This document shows positions 42,217 through 51,092 of a stretch of 64,000 nucleotides of DNA, piece by piece. Below the pieces are notes generated by a model. The model saw only the letters and a list, made by a program, of their open reading frames with translations. It ran no database searches and was not told the origin of the DNA. Origin of the DNA: Frankiaceae bacterium (GTDB lineage Bacteria > Actinomycetota > Actinomycetes > Mycobacteriales > SCTD01); NCBI GenBank assembly GCA_016650445.1, contig JAENVS010000008.1, positions 1 through 64,000 on the forward strand. Reading direction: 5' to 3'. Position 1 is the stretch's first letter. The number at the start of each line of letters is the position of its first letter. The position numbers and the translations under genes were made by a program.

Positions 42217-45200
42217 ATGCAGATCCGTGCCCCCCGAACTGCCCCTCGTCGCACCGCGGTGCTCGCCGTCATCGCGCTGGTCCTTCCGCTCGCTGCCGTC
42301 GCCGCCGCGTCGGCAGCGCCGAAGGCAGCGGTCGTGCAGGCTCCCGGCCGCACCGCGACGCTCCCGAGCAAGGTCTCGCCGGTGGCCGGCCTGGTCGTGG
42401 AGAACTCCTTCGTGTCCAGCCTCGGCTGGGTCAAGCCCGGTGACACCTACCCGTCGCGCATCCTGCTGACGAGCACGGCGAAGACCGTGATCTCCACGGT
42501 GTCGGTGAGCATCCCGGCGGTGCGCGGGATGACCTGGACCCAGGCCCGATCGGCAGCAGGCACGGCCCGGCTCGCGGGCGGCACCGTCACCTGGAGCGTT
42601 CCCTCGGTGCCGGCCGGCACGACCCTCGCGCTGATCCTGGAGGCGAAGGCCAAGACCGCCGCGCAGGAGCCGACGATCGTCTGGCGCGACATCTCCAGCA
42701 TCGCCAGCGTCCGGGTAGGCAGCGGCACGACCCGTCGCATCGCCAGCCGCGGCCCGAAGGTCATCCCGTCGAGCGGCGGCTTCGAGACCGCGCGCTACGG
42801 CGACCGCCCGTTCCCGGTGGTCCCCGTCGACTACGTCGACTTCAAGCACACGCAGTCGGCCACCGAGCTGGACAAGGTCATCAACGACCCGAACAACCCG
42901 AGCTCGACGTACAACCTGTACCAGGAGATGAGCTTCGGCCAGCTCTACCCGCACGGCACCGTCGGCTCGGCGGGCGTCGCCTCGCGACCGGTCGCCGACA
43001 GCGACGACCTGCACTTCTCCAAGCCCGAGCCCACCCAGACCAACAGCTGCACCGGCACGACCGCCGTGAACCCGGTCGACGGCACCCCGGGGCCGACGTA
43101 CAGCGAGCGCATCAACGACGGCTGGTACCAGCTGCCCGGGATGCGCGGCTACTACGGCGCTGACGGCAACGGCTCAGCGCTTGTCGGCGCGGTCGGCGGC
43201 GTCGGTGCGCTCCAGGCGATCGACTCCGGCTGCGGCCCGACGGCGAAGGCGGCGTACGACGCAGCCGTCGTCGCGGACCCCGACATCGACTACAACGAGT
43301 TCGACACGGACAAGGACGGCGTCGTCGACTTCTTCGAGGTCATCTTCCAGGGCTGCGGCGGTCACGGCTCCTCGCAGCTGTCCGCCGCCGGTGGCTGCAC
43401 CGAGCCGCCGAACGACAACATCTGGCCGCACAGCTCGTCGCTGGAGTTCTCCTACACCGACGCGGCGACCGGGCTCACCGGCTACATCAGCAAGGACCAG
43501 CTGAAGAACCTCGAGGGCCAGCCCCTCTGGTACGCCGACAACACCTACACGAAGAAGACGACGCGCAACATGGGCGACAAGCTCAAGGCGCTCGTCCGCG
43601 TCGGCCCGTACAACGTCAACCCCGAGGACTCGATCGCGCACGCCAGCGTCATCTCGCACGAGTACGGCCACTCGCTCGGCCTCCCGGACTACTACTCGAC
43701 CGGCAGCCGCGCGACGTACGGCGACTACTCGCTGATGGCGACCGACAAGGGCCACAACATCGACGTCATCGGCAAGAAGGAGCTCGGCTGGATCGTCCCC
43801 GACGTCCTCGAGCCGAGCGCGACCAAAGCCGTCAAGGACTGGCAGGACAGCAAGATCGACACCGGCACGATCCACTGGGTGACGCCGAACGGCGCGCCGT
43901 ACACGCTCTCGGCGAAGGCCGGCGACTACGGCATCCACAACGGCGAGGCGTACGTCGCGTCGCTCCCCGGTCGGCAGCTGCTCGACCCGGCGAAGATCAG
44001 CCAGGGCGCTTCAGGCAAGCAGGTCTGGTACTCCCGCCAGGGCAACGACTTCGGCTGCCCGCCCGTCGGCGGGCACAACCTCGACTTCGCGATCCCCGGA
44101 CTGGACAAGGTCCCCGCCGGCACGAAGATGACGGCGACGTTCAAGAGCTTCTTCGACATCGAGTGGGACTACGACTACGCCTTCGTCCTGACCGGGAAGC
44201 CGGACGACAAGGGCGCGATGACCTACACCTCGCACCCGTCCGACAACGGCTACACGACCCCGGCCGCGAGCAACCCGAACAGCAACACCTGCCAGAGCAA
44301 GTACGGCAACGGCCTGACAGGTACGCCGGCGTCGTTCGACGCGGGCACCGCGCCGGTCGACCGGGCCGCCAGTGCCTACCCGGACGGCCCGTTCGTGGCG
44401 GACAGCTACGACGTGTCGGCTCTCGCCGGGGTCAAGGGCGGTGTGCTGCGCTTCAGCTACGCCACCGACCCTGGTCTGGCCCGGCTCGGCTGGGTCATCG
44501 ACGACCTCGAGGTCAAGGCCGGTGACAAGGTGCTCTTCAAGAGCGACTTCGAGAACGGTGACGGCGGCGTCGACGACCCGCGTGTCTACCCCGGTGGCTG
44601 CAAGGAGGACCTGTCGGTCTCTGGCGGCCTGTGCACCGAGGGCTGGAGCTACCTCGCGGCCGGCACCCCGTCCGAGCTCGAGCACGCCTACCTGCTGGAG
44701 ATGCGCGACCGGTCCGGCTTCGACTTCGACGGCCGCGGCGAGAACGACCGCGACGCCATCGCCTTCGAGCCCGGTGTGCTCCTGACCTACACCGACGAGG
44801 CGCACGGCTACGGCAACGCCGGCACCGACGACCCGCCCGCGCAGTCACCCCTTGACGCCAAGCCGGTGGCGAACGACGCGGAGCCGGAGCTGAAGGACGC
44901 GACGTTCACCGCGGCCACGGGTCGCAGCCACTACAGCGACTTTCGCGGCACACCGCACATCGACAACTACAGCGAGCCGACTCGCAACCCGGAGAAGGAC
45001 AACGGCGACGGCACCCAGCCGTGGACCTTCGAGTACAACTGCCTGTCCTTCGACGTCACCCGGATCGTCGGCGACGACGCCAACGCGGCCGACACGTTCG
45101 ACCTGGTCGGCGACGCGACCTTCACCACCTCACGAGGCTGCGTCCCGTTCAACTACGGCATGGCCGCCGCGACGAGGACGCCGGTGAGCACGGGCGGCGC

Positions 45201-45417
45201 GACCGGCAGCCCCACCGGCAACGGTGCCGGCAACGGCCAGAGCAACTCCGGGAACGCCGACGGCGAGGACTCCGGCGGCGAGCCCGCTGCGGCCCCGACC
45301 CGGGGCGGCGGGCTCGCCAGGACAGGCGTCGATGCGGCGATCGCCGTCGCCGTCGGCCTGATTCTCGTGACCGGTGGCGGGTGGCTGCTCACCACCAGGC
45401 GCCGGCAGGAGACCTGA
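42217..45417 (+). CDS. cell-wall-anchored M6-family (immune inhibitor A-like) metalloprotease
   Basis: A 1066-residue exported zinc protease. A signal peptide (APRRTAVLAVIALVLPLAAVAAASA) is followed by a long N-terminal region, then the M6 domain with zinc site H481-E-Y-G-H485 in VISHEYGHSLGLPDYYSTG. Further on are carbohydrate- or MAM-like beta domains (GWVIDDLEVKAGDKVLFKSDFENGDGG). The C terminus has a Gly/Asn/Ser-rich spacer, LARTG (residues 1033-1037), a transmembrane helix and TTRRRQE, the layout of a sortase substrate; LAxTG is the pattern known for class E sortases in actinobacteria. ATG at 42217 with TGGAG upstream is chosen over 42154. Targets are extracellular proteins, identity unknown. 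Confidence 0.9.
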   Translation: MQIRAPRTAPRRTAVLAVIALVLPLAAVAAASAAPKAAVVQAPGRTATLPSKVSPVAGLVVENSFVSSLGWVKPGDTYPSRILLTSTAKTVISTVSVSIPAVRGMTWTQARSAAGTARLAGGTVTWSVPSVPAGTTLALILEAKAKTAAQEPTIVWRDISSIASVRVGSGTTRRIASRGPKVIPSSGGFETARYGDRPFPVVPVDYVDFKHTQSATELDKVINDPNNPSSTYNLYQEMSFGQLYPHGTVGSAGVASRPVADSDDLHFSKPEPTQTNSCTGTTAVNPVDGTPGPTYSERINDGWYQLPGMRGYYGADGNGSALVGAVGGVGALQAIDSGCGPTAKAAYDAAVVADPDIDYNEFDTDKDGVVDFFEVIFQGCGGHGSSQLSAAGGCTEPPNDNIWPHSSSLEFSYTDAATGLTGYISKDQLKNLEGQPLWYADNTYTKKTTRNMGDKLKALVRVGPYNVNPEDSIAHASVISHEYGHSLGLPDYYSTGSRATYGDYSLMATDKGHNIDVIGKKELGWIVPDVLEPSATKAVKDWQDSKIDTGTIHWVTPNGAPYTLSAKAGDYGIHNGEAYVASLPGRQLLDPAKISQGASGKQVWYSRQGNDFGCPPVGGHNLDFAIPGLDKVPAGTKMTATFKSFFDIEWDYDYAFVLTGKPDDKGAMTYTSHPSDNGYTTPAASNPNSNTCQSKYGNGLTGTPASFDAGTAPVDRAASAYPDGPFVADSYDVSALAGVKGGVLRFSYATDPGLARLGWVIDDLEVKAGDKVLFKSDFENGDGGVDDPRVYPGGCKEDLSVSGGLCTEGWSYLAAGTPSELEHAYLLEMRDRSGFDFDGRGENDRDAIAFEPGVLLTYTDEAHGYGNAGTDDPPAQSPLDAKPVANDAEPELKDATFTAATGRSHYSDFRGTPHIDNYSEPTRNPEKDNGDGTQPWTFEYNCLSFDVTRIVGDDANAADTFDLVGDATFTTSRGCVPFNYGMAAATRTPVSTGGATGSPTGNGAGNGQSNSGNADGEDSGGEPAAAPTRGGGLARTGVDAAIAVAVGLILVTGGGWLLTTRRRQET

Positions 45418-45424
45418 CCGGGGC

Positions 45425-48274
45425 TCAGCGAGGGCGCTCCTCCGTCATCATGGTGAGCTCCATCGCGAACAGCCGCGCCGTCTGCACGGCAGACGCGACG
45501 ACCGACGCGAACGACAGGACGAGCAAGCGGTCCTGCTCGTCGAACGCGTCGACGCGCGTCGAGTCGACCTGCAGCACGCCGATGACCCGGCCCTCGGCCA
45601 GCAGCGGGACGCCGTAGTAGCTGCGCACACCGCCTGAGGTCGCGTTGCCGTCGGCGTTGGACTGCACCGCCGCGACGATCGTGATGTCGGGCAGGTAGCG
45701 CGGCTCCCCGGTCGCCGCGATGGTCCCCGCGACCCCCTTGCCCACCGGGATCGTCGCGTTCATGGCTTCCGGCGGCGCCGGGGGCTCGGTCGCCGCCAGG
45801 CGCACGACGTTGCCCTCGACGAGCTGGATCGACCCGCCCGTGAAGTCGACGACCTTGCGCAGCGCGATGAACGACCGCTCCAGCACCGACTCGAGGTCGA
45901 GGCAGGCACTGACGTCGCGGGCGCAGTCGAGCAGCAGCCGGTACCTGCGCGCCTCGTCGAGGCCGGCCCGCGGCTCACCGGAACCACGCGGTGCGGGAAC
46001 GAACTGCTCGATGCCGGCAGCCGCCCCGAGGATGCCGGCCGCGGCGTCGGCTGCCATCGGGCTGGCAAGGACGTAGCCCTGCGCGGACTCGCAGCCCAGC
46101 CGGCGCAGCGCAGCGAGCTGCTCCGGTGTCTCCGCTCCCTCCGCGACGACGCGCAGGCCGAAGGCGTGCGCCATCGCGACGACGCCGCCCACGATGGCGG
46201 CGCTGCCGGCGTCGGTCGCGACACCGGCGACGAACGACTGGTCCACCTTCACGGTGTCCACGGGGAACTGGGTCAGGTACGACAGCGAGGCGTGGCCGGT
46301 GCCGAAGTCGTCGATCGCCAGCCGGATGTCGAGGTCCCGCAGGGCTCGCAGTGCGGTGACGACAGGGGCCACGTCACCGACGAGAGCCGTCTCGGTGAGC
46401 TCCAGGCAGAGCCGGTTGCCGGGTAAGCCGGTCTCGACCAGCAGCGCCTCCACCAGCTCGGGGAAGCCCGACATCGTCAGCTGCCGCGGGGAGACGTTGA
46501 CCGACACCGTCGTCGGCGCGCCCAGCCCGCGAGGCCAGCCGGCCGCGTCGATCATGGCGCGGCGCAGCACCCAGGTCCCGAGCTCCACGATGAGGTCGCT
46601 CTGCTCGGCGACGGGCACGAACTCCGACGGCCGGATGCTCCCCCGCTCCGGGTGGTACCACCGCAGGAGTGCCTCGAGGCCGGAGACGCGGCCCGTCGTG
46701 AGGTCGACGATCGGCTGGTAGACGAGCCGCAGTCCGTTCTCCCGCACGGCGCGGCGCAGGTCGGTCTCGAGCTCGTGCGTGCGGACCGCAGCGGTGTGCA
46801 GCGACGGCGTGAACATCTGCACCCGGGCGCCACCCGAGCCCTTCGCGGCGTACATCGCCGTGTCGGCGTCGCGCAGCAGGGTGTCCGCGGTGTCGCCCGT
46901 GTGCGCGATGGCGGCGCCGATGCTGGCACGGATGACGACGTCCGAGCCCCCGTCGAGGTGCACCGGCGGCCGCAGTGCGGCGAGCACCCGAACGCCGATG
47001 CGGATCAGGTCGTCCTCCGCGCCGGCGTCGTAGCAGAGCATCACGAACTCGTCGCCGCCGATCCGCGCGACGAAATCGCCGGGCCGGACGACCTGGGCGA
47101 GCCGGTCCCCGGCCGCGACGAGCAACGCATCGCCGGCGGCATGGCCCAGCCCGTCGTTGACGACCTTGAAGCGGTCGAGGTCGAGGAACAGCACTCCGAG
47201 CCGGTCGCCTCGCTCGAGTGCCGCCTCCATCCGCGACCGCAGCAGTGCCCGGTTCGGGAGGCCGGTCAGCCCGTCGTGCGTCGCGAGGTGCGACAGCCGT
47301 GCCTCGGACTCCTTGCGGTCGGTCACGTTCTCGATCTGCACGACGACGCGCGGGGGCACGCCGGCCGAACCCGCGAGCCAGGACGCCGCGACCAGGCCCC
47401 AGCGAGGCAGGCCGTCGGGGCGGGTCAGCCGCACCTCCAACCGCGTCGCGGGGTGGATCGCGCGCAGCTCGCCGAGCGCGCGACGGAGCAGCTGCGCGTC
47501 ATCGGGGATGACGTGGATGTCGAGCGTCGTGCCGATCAGGGCGTTCTCCGCGGAGCCGAGCAGCTGCCCCAGCGAGCGGTTGACCTGCAGCAGGGCCAGC
47601 TTCTCGTCGAGCAGCGCCATCCCGATGGAGGCGTGCTCGAACGCGGCCCGGAACTGCTCCTGCGCCTGGCGCAGCCGGGCGCCGGAGCGACGCGTCAGGG
47701 TGGAGATGGCCGCGGCAGGTGCGGTGAACAGGACGATCAGCACGCAGATCTGCGCCACGCCGTACGTCGCACCCGTCACGTCCTGCTGCGGCCACACCGC
47801 GGCGACGAGCCCGACGGGAACGCCGGTGACGAGCGCGCCGCGCCAGCCCCACCGCACGGGGCCGATGAGAAGAACGAAGATGCCGTACGTCGTACCGGCC
47901 CCGGGGTAGGAGGCAAAGCCGATCGAGTACGCCGAGTAGATGAGGACGTCGATCGCGGTCGCCACCTGCGCCGCCCGGCGCGCGGCGCGGTCGGTGCGGA
48001 GCCGGCACAGCGGGATGACGGCGGCCAGGCTCCCCAGACCCACCGCGACGTGCAACCAGAAGGCGACCGTGAGGGCCTTGCCCTCCCCCTCCCGCTCGGT
48101 CGCCGCGACGACCAAGGTCGCCGCGCCGGCGAGAACGACGGCGGCCCGAAGGAGCCCGTACGTCGCCTCCGACCGCGCCGCCGGCGTGCCCGCAGCGAGG
48201 CGGGCCGTGAGGCCGCGCATCCGAGGCGGGGACATGGGCGGCGCACCTTCGGCTGGGGACACAGGCGTCGTCAC
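45425..48274 (-). CDS. membrane-bound PAS-GGDEF-EAL-GAF cyclic-di-GMP enzyme
   Basis: A 949-residue protein. Residues 30-200 hold about six transmembrane helices; a PAS domain follows (FEHASIGMALLDEKLALLQVNRSLGQLLG), then GGDEF with LTGLPNRALL, DLDRFKVVNDGLGHAAGD and the intact active site RIGGDEFVML. The EAL domain has VSGLEALLRW, VNVSPRQL, LELTETALVGD, IDDFGTGHASLSYL and KVDQSFV, all residues for phosphodiesterase activity. A GAF domain closes the protein (TGGSIQLVEGN to GVLQVDSTRVDAFDEQDRLL). Both synthesis and breakdown of c-di-GMP look possible. The GTG at 48274 is used although GTG 48262 is an alternative. The stop is 7 bases from the convergent protease gene. Confidence 0.94.
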   Translation of the reverse strand: MTTPVSPAEGAPPMSPPRMRGLTARLAAGTPAARSEATYGLLRAAVVLAGAATLVVAATEREGEGKALTVAFWLHVAVGLGSLAAVIPLCRLRTDRAARRAAQVATAIDVLIYSAYSIGFASYPGAGTTYGIFVLLIGPVRWGWRGALVTGVPVGLVAAVWPQQDVTGATYGVAQICVLIVLFTAPAAAISTLTRRSGARLRQAQEQFRAAFEHASIGMALLDEKLALLQVNRSLGQLLGSAENALIGTTLDIHVIPDDAQLLRRALGELRAIHPATRLEVRLTRPDGLPRWGLVAASWLAGSAGVPPRVVVQIENVTDRKESEARLSHLATHDGLTGLPNRALLRSRMEAALERGDRLGVLFLDLDRFKVVNDGLGHAAGDALLVAAGDRLAQVVRPGDFVARIGGDEFVMLCYDAGAEDDLIRIGVRVLAALRPPVHLDGGSDVVIRASIGAAIAHTGDTADTLLRDADTAMYAAKGSGGARVQMFTPSLHTAAVRTHELETDLRRAVRENGLRLVYQPIVDLTTGRVSGLEALLRWYHPERGSIRPSEFVPVAEQSDLIVELGTWVLRRAMIDAAGWPRGLGAPTTVSVNVSPRQLTMSGFPELVEALLVETGLPGNRLCLELTETALVGDVAPVVTALRALRDLDIRLAIDDFGTGHASLSYLTQFPVDTVKVDQSFVAGVATDAGSAAIVGGVVAMAHAFGLRVVAEGAETPEQLAALRRLGCESAQGYVLASPMAADAAAGILGAAAGIEQFVPAPRGSGEPRAGLDEARRYRLLLDCARDVSACLDLESVLERSFIALRKVVDFTGGSIQLVEGNVVRLAATEPPAPPEAMNATIPVGKGVAGTIAATGEPRYLPDITIVAAVQSNADGNATSGGVRSYYGVPLLAEGRVIGVLQVDSTRVDAFDEQDRLLVLSFASVVASAVQTARLFAMELTMMTEERPR

Positions 48275-48351
48275 CGACGCTACGGTCCCTGTTACTCACC
48301 GTCACTGGTCATCGAGAGTGGAATGCCCTAGTCACGACGGACGATGGCAAA

Positions 48352-49084
48352 TCAGTGGCCTTTGCGCAGATCCGCCCTCAGCGTGTCGCCCAGCGAGCGG
48401 GTCTGGCGCCGGTTCAGCTCGGCCCCGGCCACCGCCCCGGCCAGGAACGGCGCCATCGTCGTCACGTTGCGGCCGAGCCGGCGCAGCACCCGGCTGCGCA
48501 GCTGCGCGCGCCGCCGTGCCCAGCACCGAGGCGAGCGAAGGCCCGCCCGCCGTGGCGTCGATCCCGCGCTTGGTCGCCCACGACATCAGGTACGCCGTCG
48601 CCACCTGCGATCGGGTGCCGACGGGGGCGCGGCCGTAGACCACGTGCAGCTCAGCCACCAGCTTGAGCTCGACGGAGACCACCGCGACCGTCTCGGCCGC
48701 GAGCTGGACCGGAGCGGCCAGCAGCGTCGGAGGCGCGGCGAACTCGGCGGCCGCCAGGGCGCCACCCGCGGCGCCGATGCCGGCCGTCGTGCGGGCCGCG
48801 GCGCTCACGAGCGCCTCGGCGAGGTCGTCGCCGGACAGACCGCCGTGGTGCTGTCGGAGCGTGAGCAGGTCGCGGACCGGCACGTGCGGGGCCACGTCGG
48901 CCACCGCCTCGACCAGCCACCGGCCGCTCACGGCGGCTCGGGCGCCGGCCAGCCGGGCGCCGGAGCCGAGAAGCGCGGCCAGGCGGACGAGCAGCCGGCC
49001 GCGCTCGCCGCGATCCAGGTCGGCGTCGGAGAGCTGGGAGACCAGCTCGCCGACCTGCTCGCGCCGCGCCAGCTCCCCGCTCAT
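48352..49084 (-). CDS. conserved actinobacterial protein with an apparent frameshift near 48504-48512
   Basis: The frame from ATG 49084 reads well (MSGELARREQVGELVSQLSDADLDRG through ATAYLMSWATKRGIDATAGGPSLASVLGTAAR), then turns into low-complexity AAAQPGAAPARPQRDDDG and ends at 48332. In another frame the same DNA continues sensibly, AQLRSRVLRRLGRNVTTMAPFLAGAVAGAELNRRQTRSLGDTLRADLRKGH, stopping at 48352. The switch lies in an alternating GC run (48504-48511) and fits loss of one GC pair or gain of one base. The joined product is about 244 residues, alpha-helical with hydrophobic stretches (AAPVQLAAETVAVVSVELKLVAELH). Family function unknown to me. It may be a sequencing error or a real mutation. 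Confidence 0.75.
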
Positions 49085-49100
49085 GGCCTCAGTGCTCCCG

Positions 49101-49400
49101 CTACGCGCACTCTTTGCAGATGAGCCGGCCGCCCTTGTCGGAGGCCAGCTGGCTGCGGTGGTGCACCAGGAAGCAGCTGGAGCAGGTGAACTCGTCGCTC
49201 TGCTTCGGGAGCACCCGCACGGTGAGCTCCTCGCCGGACAGGTCGGCCCCGGGCAGCTCGAGCGCCTCGGCCAGATCTGCCTCGTCGACGTCGACGCTGC
49301 TCGCCTGCGCCTCGGCACGGCGGGCCTTCAGCTCTTCGAGGCTGTCCTCGCCGAGGTCGTCCGCCTCGGAGCGGCGGGGCTGGTCGTAGTCGGTGGCCAT
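49101..49400 (-). CDS. DUF4193 family protein
   Basis: A 99-residue acidic protein matching the actinobacterial DUF4193 family (Rv2699c type). The N-terminal MATDYDQPRR and the helical, acidic EDSLEELKARRAEAQ are typical, and the C terminus holds a zinc ribbon formed by CSSCFLVHHRSQ and ICKECA. ATG at 49400 is chosen because it gives the conserved N terminus; the longer open frame is spurious. The ribosome site is a weak AGAGGG. Role unknown; highly conserved in actinobacteria, often next to the dut region, from which it has moved here. Confidence 0.92.
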   Translation of the reverse strand: MATDYDQPRRSEADDLGEDSLEELKARRAEAQASSVDVDEADLAEALELPGADLSGEELTVRVLPKQSDEFTCSSCFLVHHRSQLASDKGGRLICKECA

Positions 49401-49575
49401 GGTCTTGGGCCCTCTCTGTTCGTGTCCGGCGCGTGGACAACGCGCAGAAGCGCCGTCTTGTGCCCGTTGCGGCAGGTGATCTGGACCGCAGGCGTGCCCC
49501 GCTAGCCGGGCTGAGCGCCAGACCATAGCCCCATGGCGACCTGACGCCCAGGACAGGGGCAGATCGCGGCGTTTC

Positions 49576-49591
49576 GGGGTCGTTCGACCCC
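49576..49591 (-). terminator. short hairpin after the esterase gene
   Basis: GGGGTCG (49576-49582) pairs with CGACCCC (49585-49591) around TT, effectively a GGGGTC stem with a GTTC tetraloop, 15 bases after the esterase stop. Confidence 0.5.
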
Positions 49592-49605
49592 TCTGCGCTT
49601 CGTGG

Positions 49606-50391
49606 CTACATCCGGGCGAACTTCCAGAACTCCGCGGTGGCATCGACCTCGTCGCCCGGCACGGTCCAGCGGTGCGGGTAGCCCGGAAGCTGGCGGATGA
49701 TGATGTTGCTGCCGGGGGCGGCGGCGCGGATGGTGCGGACGTCGCGCAGGAAGCAGCGCAGCCGGGTGGAGTAGCGGTTGCCCGCCCACGGGACAGCGGT
49801 GTCCTTCAGACCGTGGATGGCCAGCGCGCGGATCGGCCCGTCGCAGTGCGGGATCTCGAGGGTTCCGCTCATCACGCCCACGGTGTCGACGAGGTCGGGA
49901 CGGGCGCACGCGAGGCGGTAGGCCATCATCCCGCCGTTGGAGAAGCCGACGACGGAGATGCGCCCTGCCCCGCGTGCGCGCAGGTCGGTCACGACATCGG
50001 ACAGGAACGTGACGTCGTCGACGCCGTACTGCGCCGCGTCTCCACAGCACAGTCCCGCGTTGAACGACATCCGGACGCCCTCGGGGTAGGCGACGAGGTC
50101 GCCGTCACGGTCGGAGAGCTTGCTGAACCCGGCGATCGACTCGAAGTGCTCGACGGTGTCCTTCACGCCGTGCAGCACGATCATGGCCGGTCGGCCCTCG
50201 GCCATGGCCGGGACCCGGCGCAGCAGCGGCGGCGTGTGCAGGACGTACGCGCGACCGCTGGCCAGGACGACGCGGCTGTCCGCTCCGTCCCGCACCGGGT
50301 CGATGGCACCCGCCAGTGGGGCGGCGATGCCGGCGCCCGCGATCAGCCCTGCAAGACCGGCGAGGACGACACGTCGGCGGGTCCAGCGCAT
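49606..50391 (-). CDS. secreted PHB-depolymerase/feruloyl-esterase-like hydrolase
   Basis: A 261-residue exported alpha/beta hydrolase of the LpqC/polyhydroxybutyrate-depolymerase group. The N terminus RWTRRRVVLAGLAGLIAGAGIAAPLAGA has a twin-arginine-like stretch and a short hydrophobic core, suggesting Tat or Sec export. The catalytic set is serine in VVGFSNGGMMAYRLA, aspartate in HGLKDTAVPW and histidine in GYPHRWTV; LHGVKDTVEHFESIAGFS carries the oxyanion region. Cysteine pairs such as LCCGDA support an extracytoplasmic location. The likely substrate is an ester of a polymer or aryl acid. It is followed by a hairpin and lies 26 bases from the TetR gene on the same strand. Confidence 0.87.
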   Translation of the reverse strand: MRWTRRRVVLAGLAGLIAGAGIAAPLAGAIDPVRDGADSRVVLASGRAYVLHTPPLLRRVPAMAEGRPAMIVLHGVKDTVEHFESIAGFSKLSDRDGDLVAYPEGVRMSFNAGLCCGDAAQYGVDDVTFLSDVVTDLRARGAGRISVVGFSNGGMMAYRLACARPDLVDTVGVMSGTLEIPHCDGPIRALAIHGLKDTAVPWAGNRYSTRLRCFLRDVRTIRAAAPGSNIIIRQLPGYPHRWTVPGDEVDATAEFWKFARM

Positions 50392-50417
50392 CCGTGTCCC
50401 CTTCCGTCCCGGTCTCG

Positions 50418-51092
50418 TCAGTGTTGCTTACCGCGGGGAGCTTCGCGTGCGCGACGGGCCAACCCGCCGATGACCGCCTCCGGATAGGCGCCCCACAGCA
50501 GGTCCGTGAGCTCCCGGACGACAGCATCGCGGTCCGGGGACCCCGTGAGCAACCACCAGTCGCCGGCGCTCTGGACCATTCCGACGATTCCCCTCGCCCA
50601 TGTCTCGGCGCGGGCCGACCCCGGCTTCAGTCCCAGCTCGGCGGCGATGCCCAGCGCGAGCAGCTCGGAGAAGCGCCGCAGGAAGCTCTGGACCTGCCCG
50701 TGGGCCTCGGCCGCGGCGGGGAACTCCGAGGAGTGCACGAGGAAGCGGTAGACCTGCGGCTCGGCCTCGATCGTCGCGAGATAGGCGCCGATGGTGCGCT
50801 CGACACGCTCGCGTGCGGAACCCCCCGCAGCGAGTGCCTGCTGCAGCACCTCGAGCAGGCGGGCCGTGTGGCGCTCGGCGAGTGCGGCGTACAGCCCGCT
50901 CTTGTCCCCGAAGTGGCGGTAGAGGATCGGCTTGGTGATGCCGGCCTCGGCCGCGATGGACGCCATGGACACCGCCGGGCCGTCGCGCTGCACGATGCGG
51001 TCCGCGGCCTCGAGCAGCTCCTCGCGGCGCGCCTCGCGGTCGGGCGGACGCGCCAGCGAGAAGGCATTGGCCAAAGAGGAGGGGACAGTCAT
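50418..51092 (-). CDS. TetR-family regulator of the acyl-CoA dehydrogenase locus
   Basis: A 224-residue TetR protein: helix-turn-helix GPAVSMASIAAEAGITKPILYRHFGDKSGLYAAL in residues 38-72, then a TetR_C-type helical ligand domain (SARERVERTIGAYLATIEAEPQVYRFLVHSSEFP). It overlaps the acyl-CoA dehydrogenase stop by one base (TGATG), so the two are translated together and the regulator sits in the operon it probably controls. Two identical-arm 15-bp palindromes between that operon and the divergent hydrolase gene are its best candidate operators. By context the ligand is an acyl-CoA, as known for several TetR regulators of fatty-acid catabolism. Confidence 0.92.
   Translation of the reverse strand: MTVPSSLANAFSLARPPDREARREELLEAADRIVQRDGPAVSMASIAAEAGITKPILYRHFGDKSGLYAALAERHTARLLEVLQQALAAGGSARERVERTIGAYLATIEAEPQVYRFLVHSSEFPAAAEAHGQVQSFLRRFSELLALGIAAELGLKPGSARAETWARGIVGMVQSAGDWWLLTGSPDRDAVVRELTDLLWGAYPEAVIGGLARRAREAPRGKQH

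Noticed and set aside
46652-48331. 559-codon plus-strand frame over the GGDEF-EAL gene
   Set aside because: Antisense shadow; the GGDEF and EAL motifs are on the minus strand.
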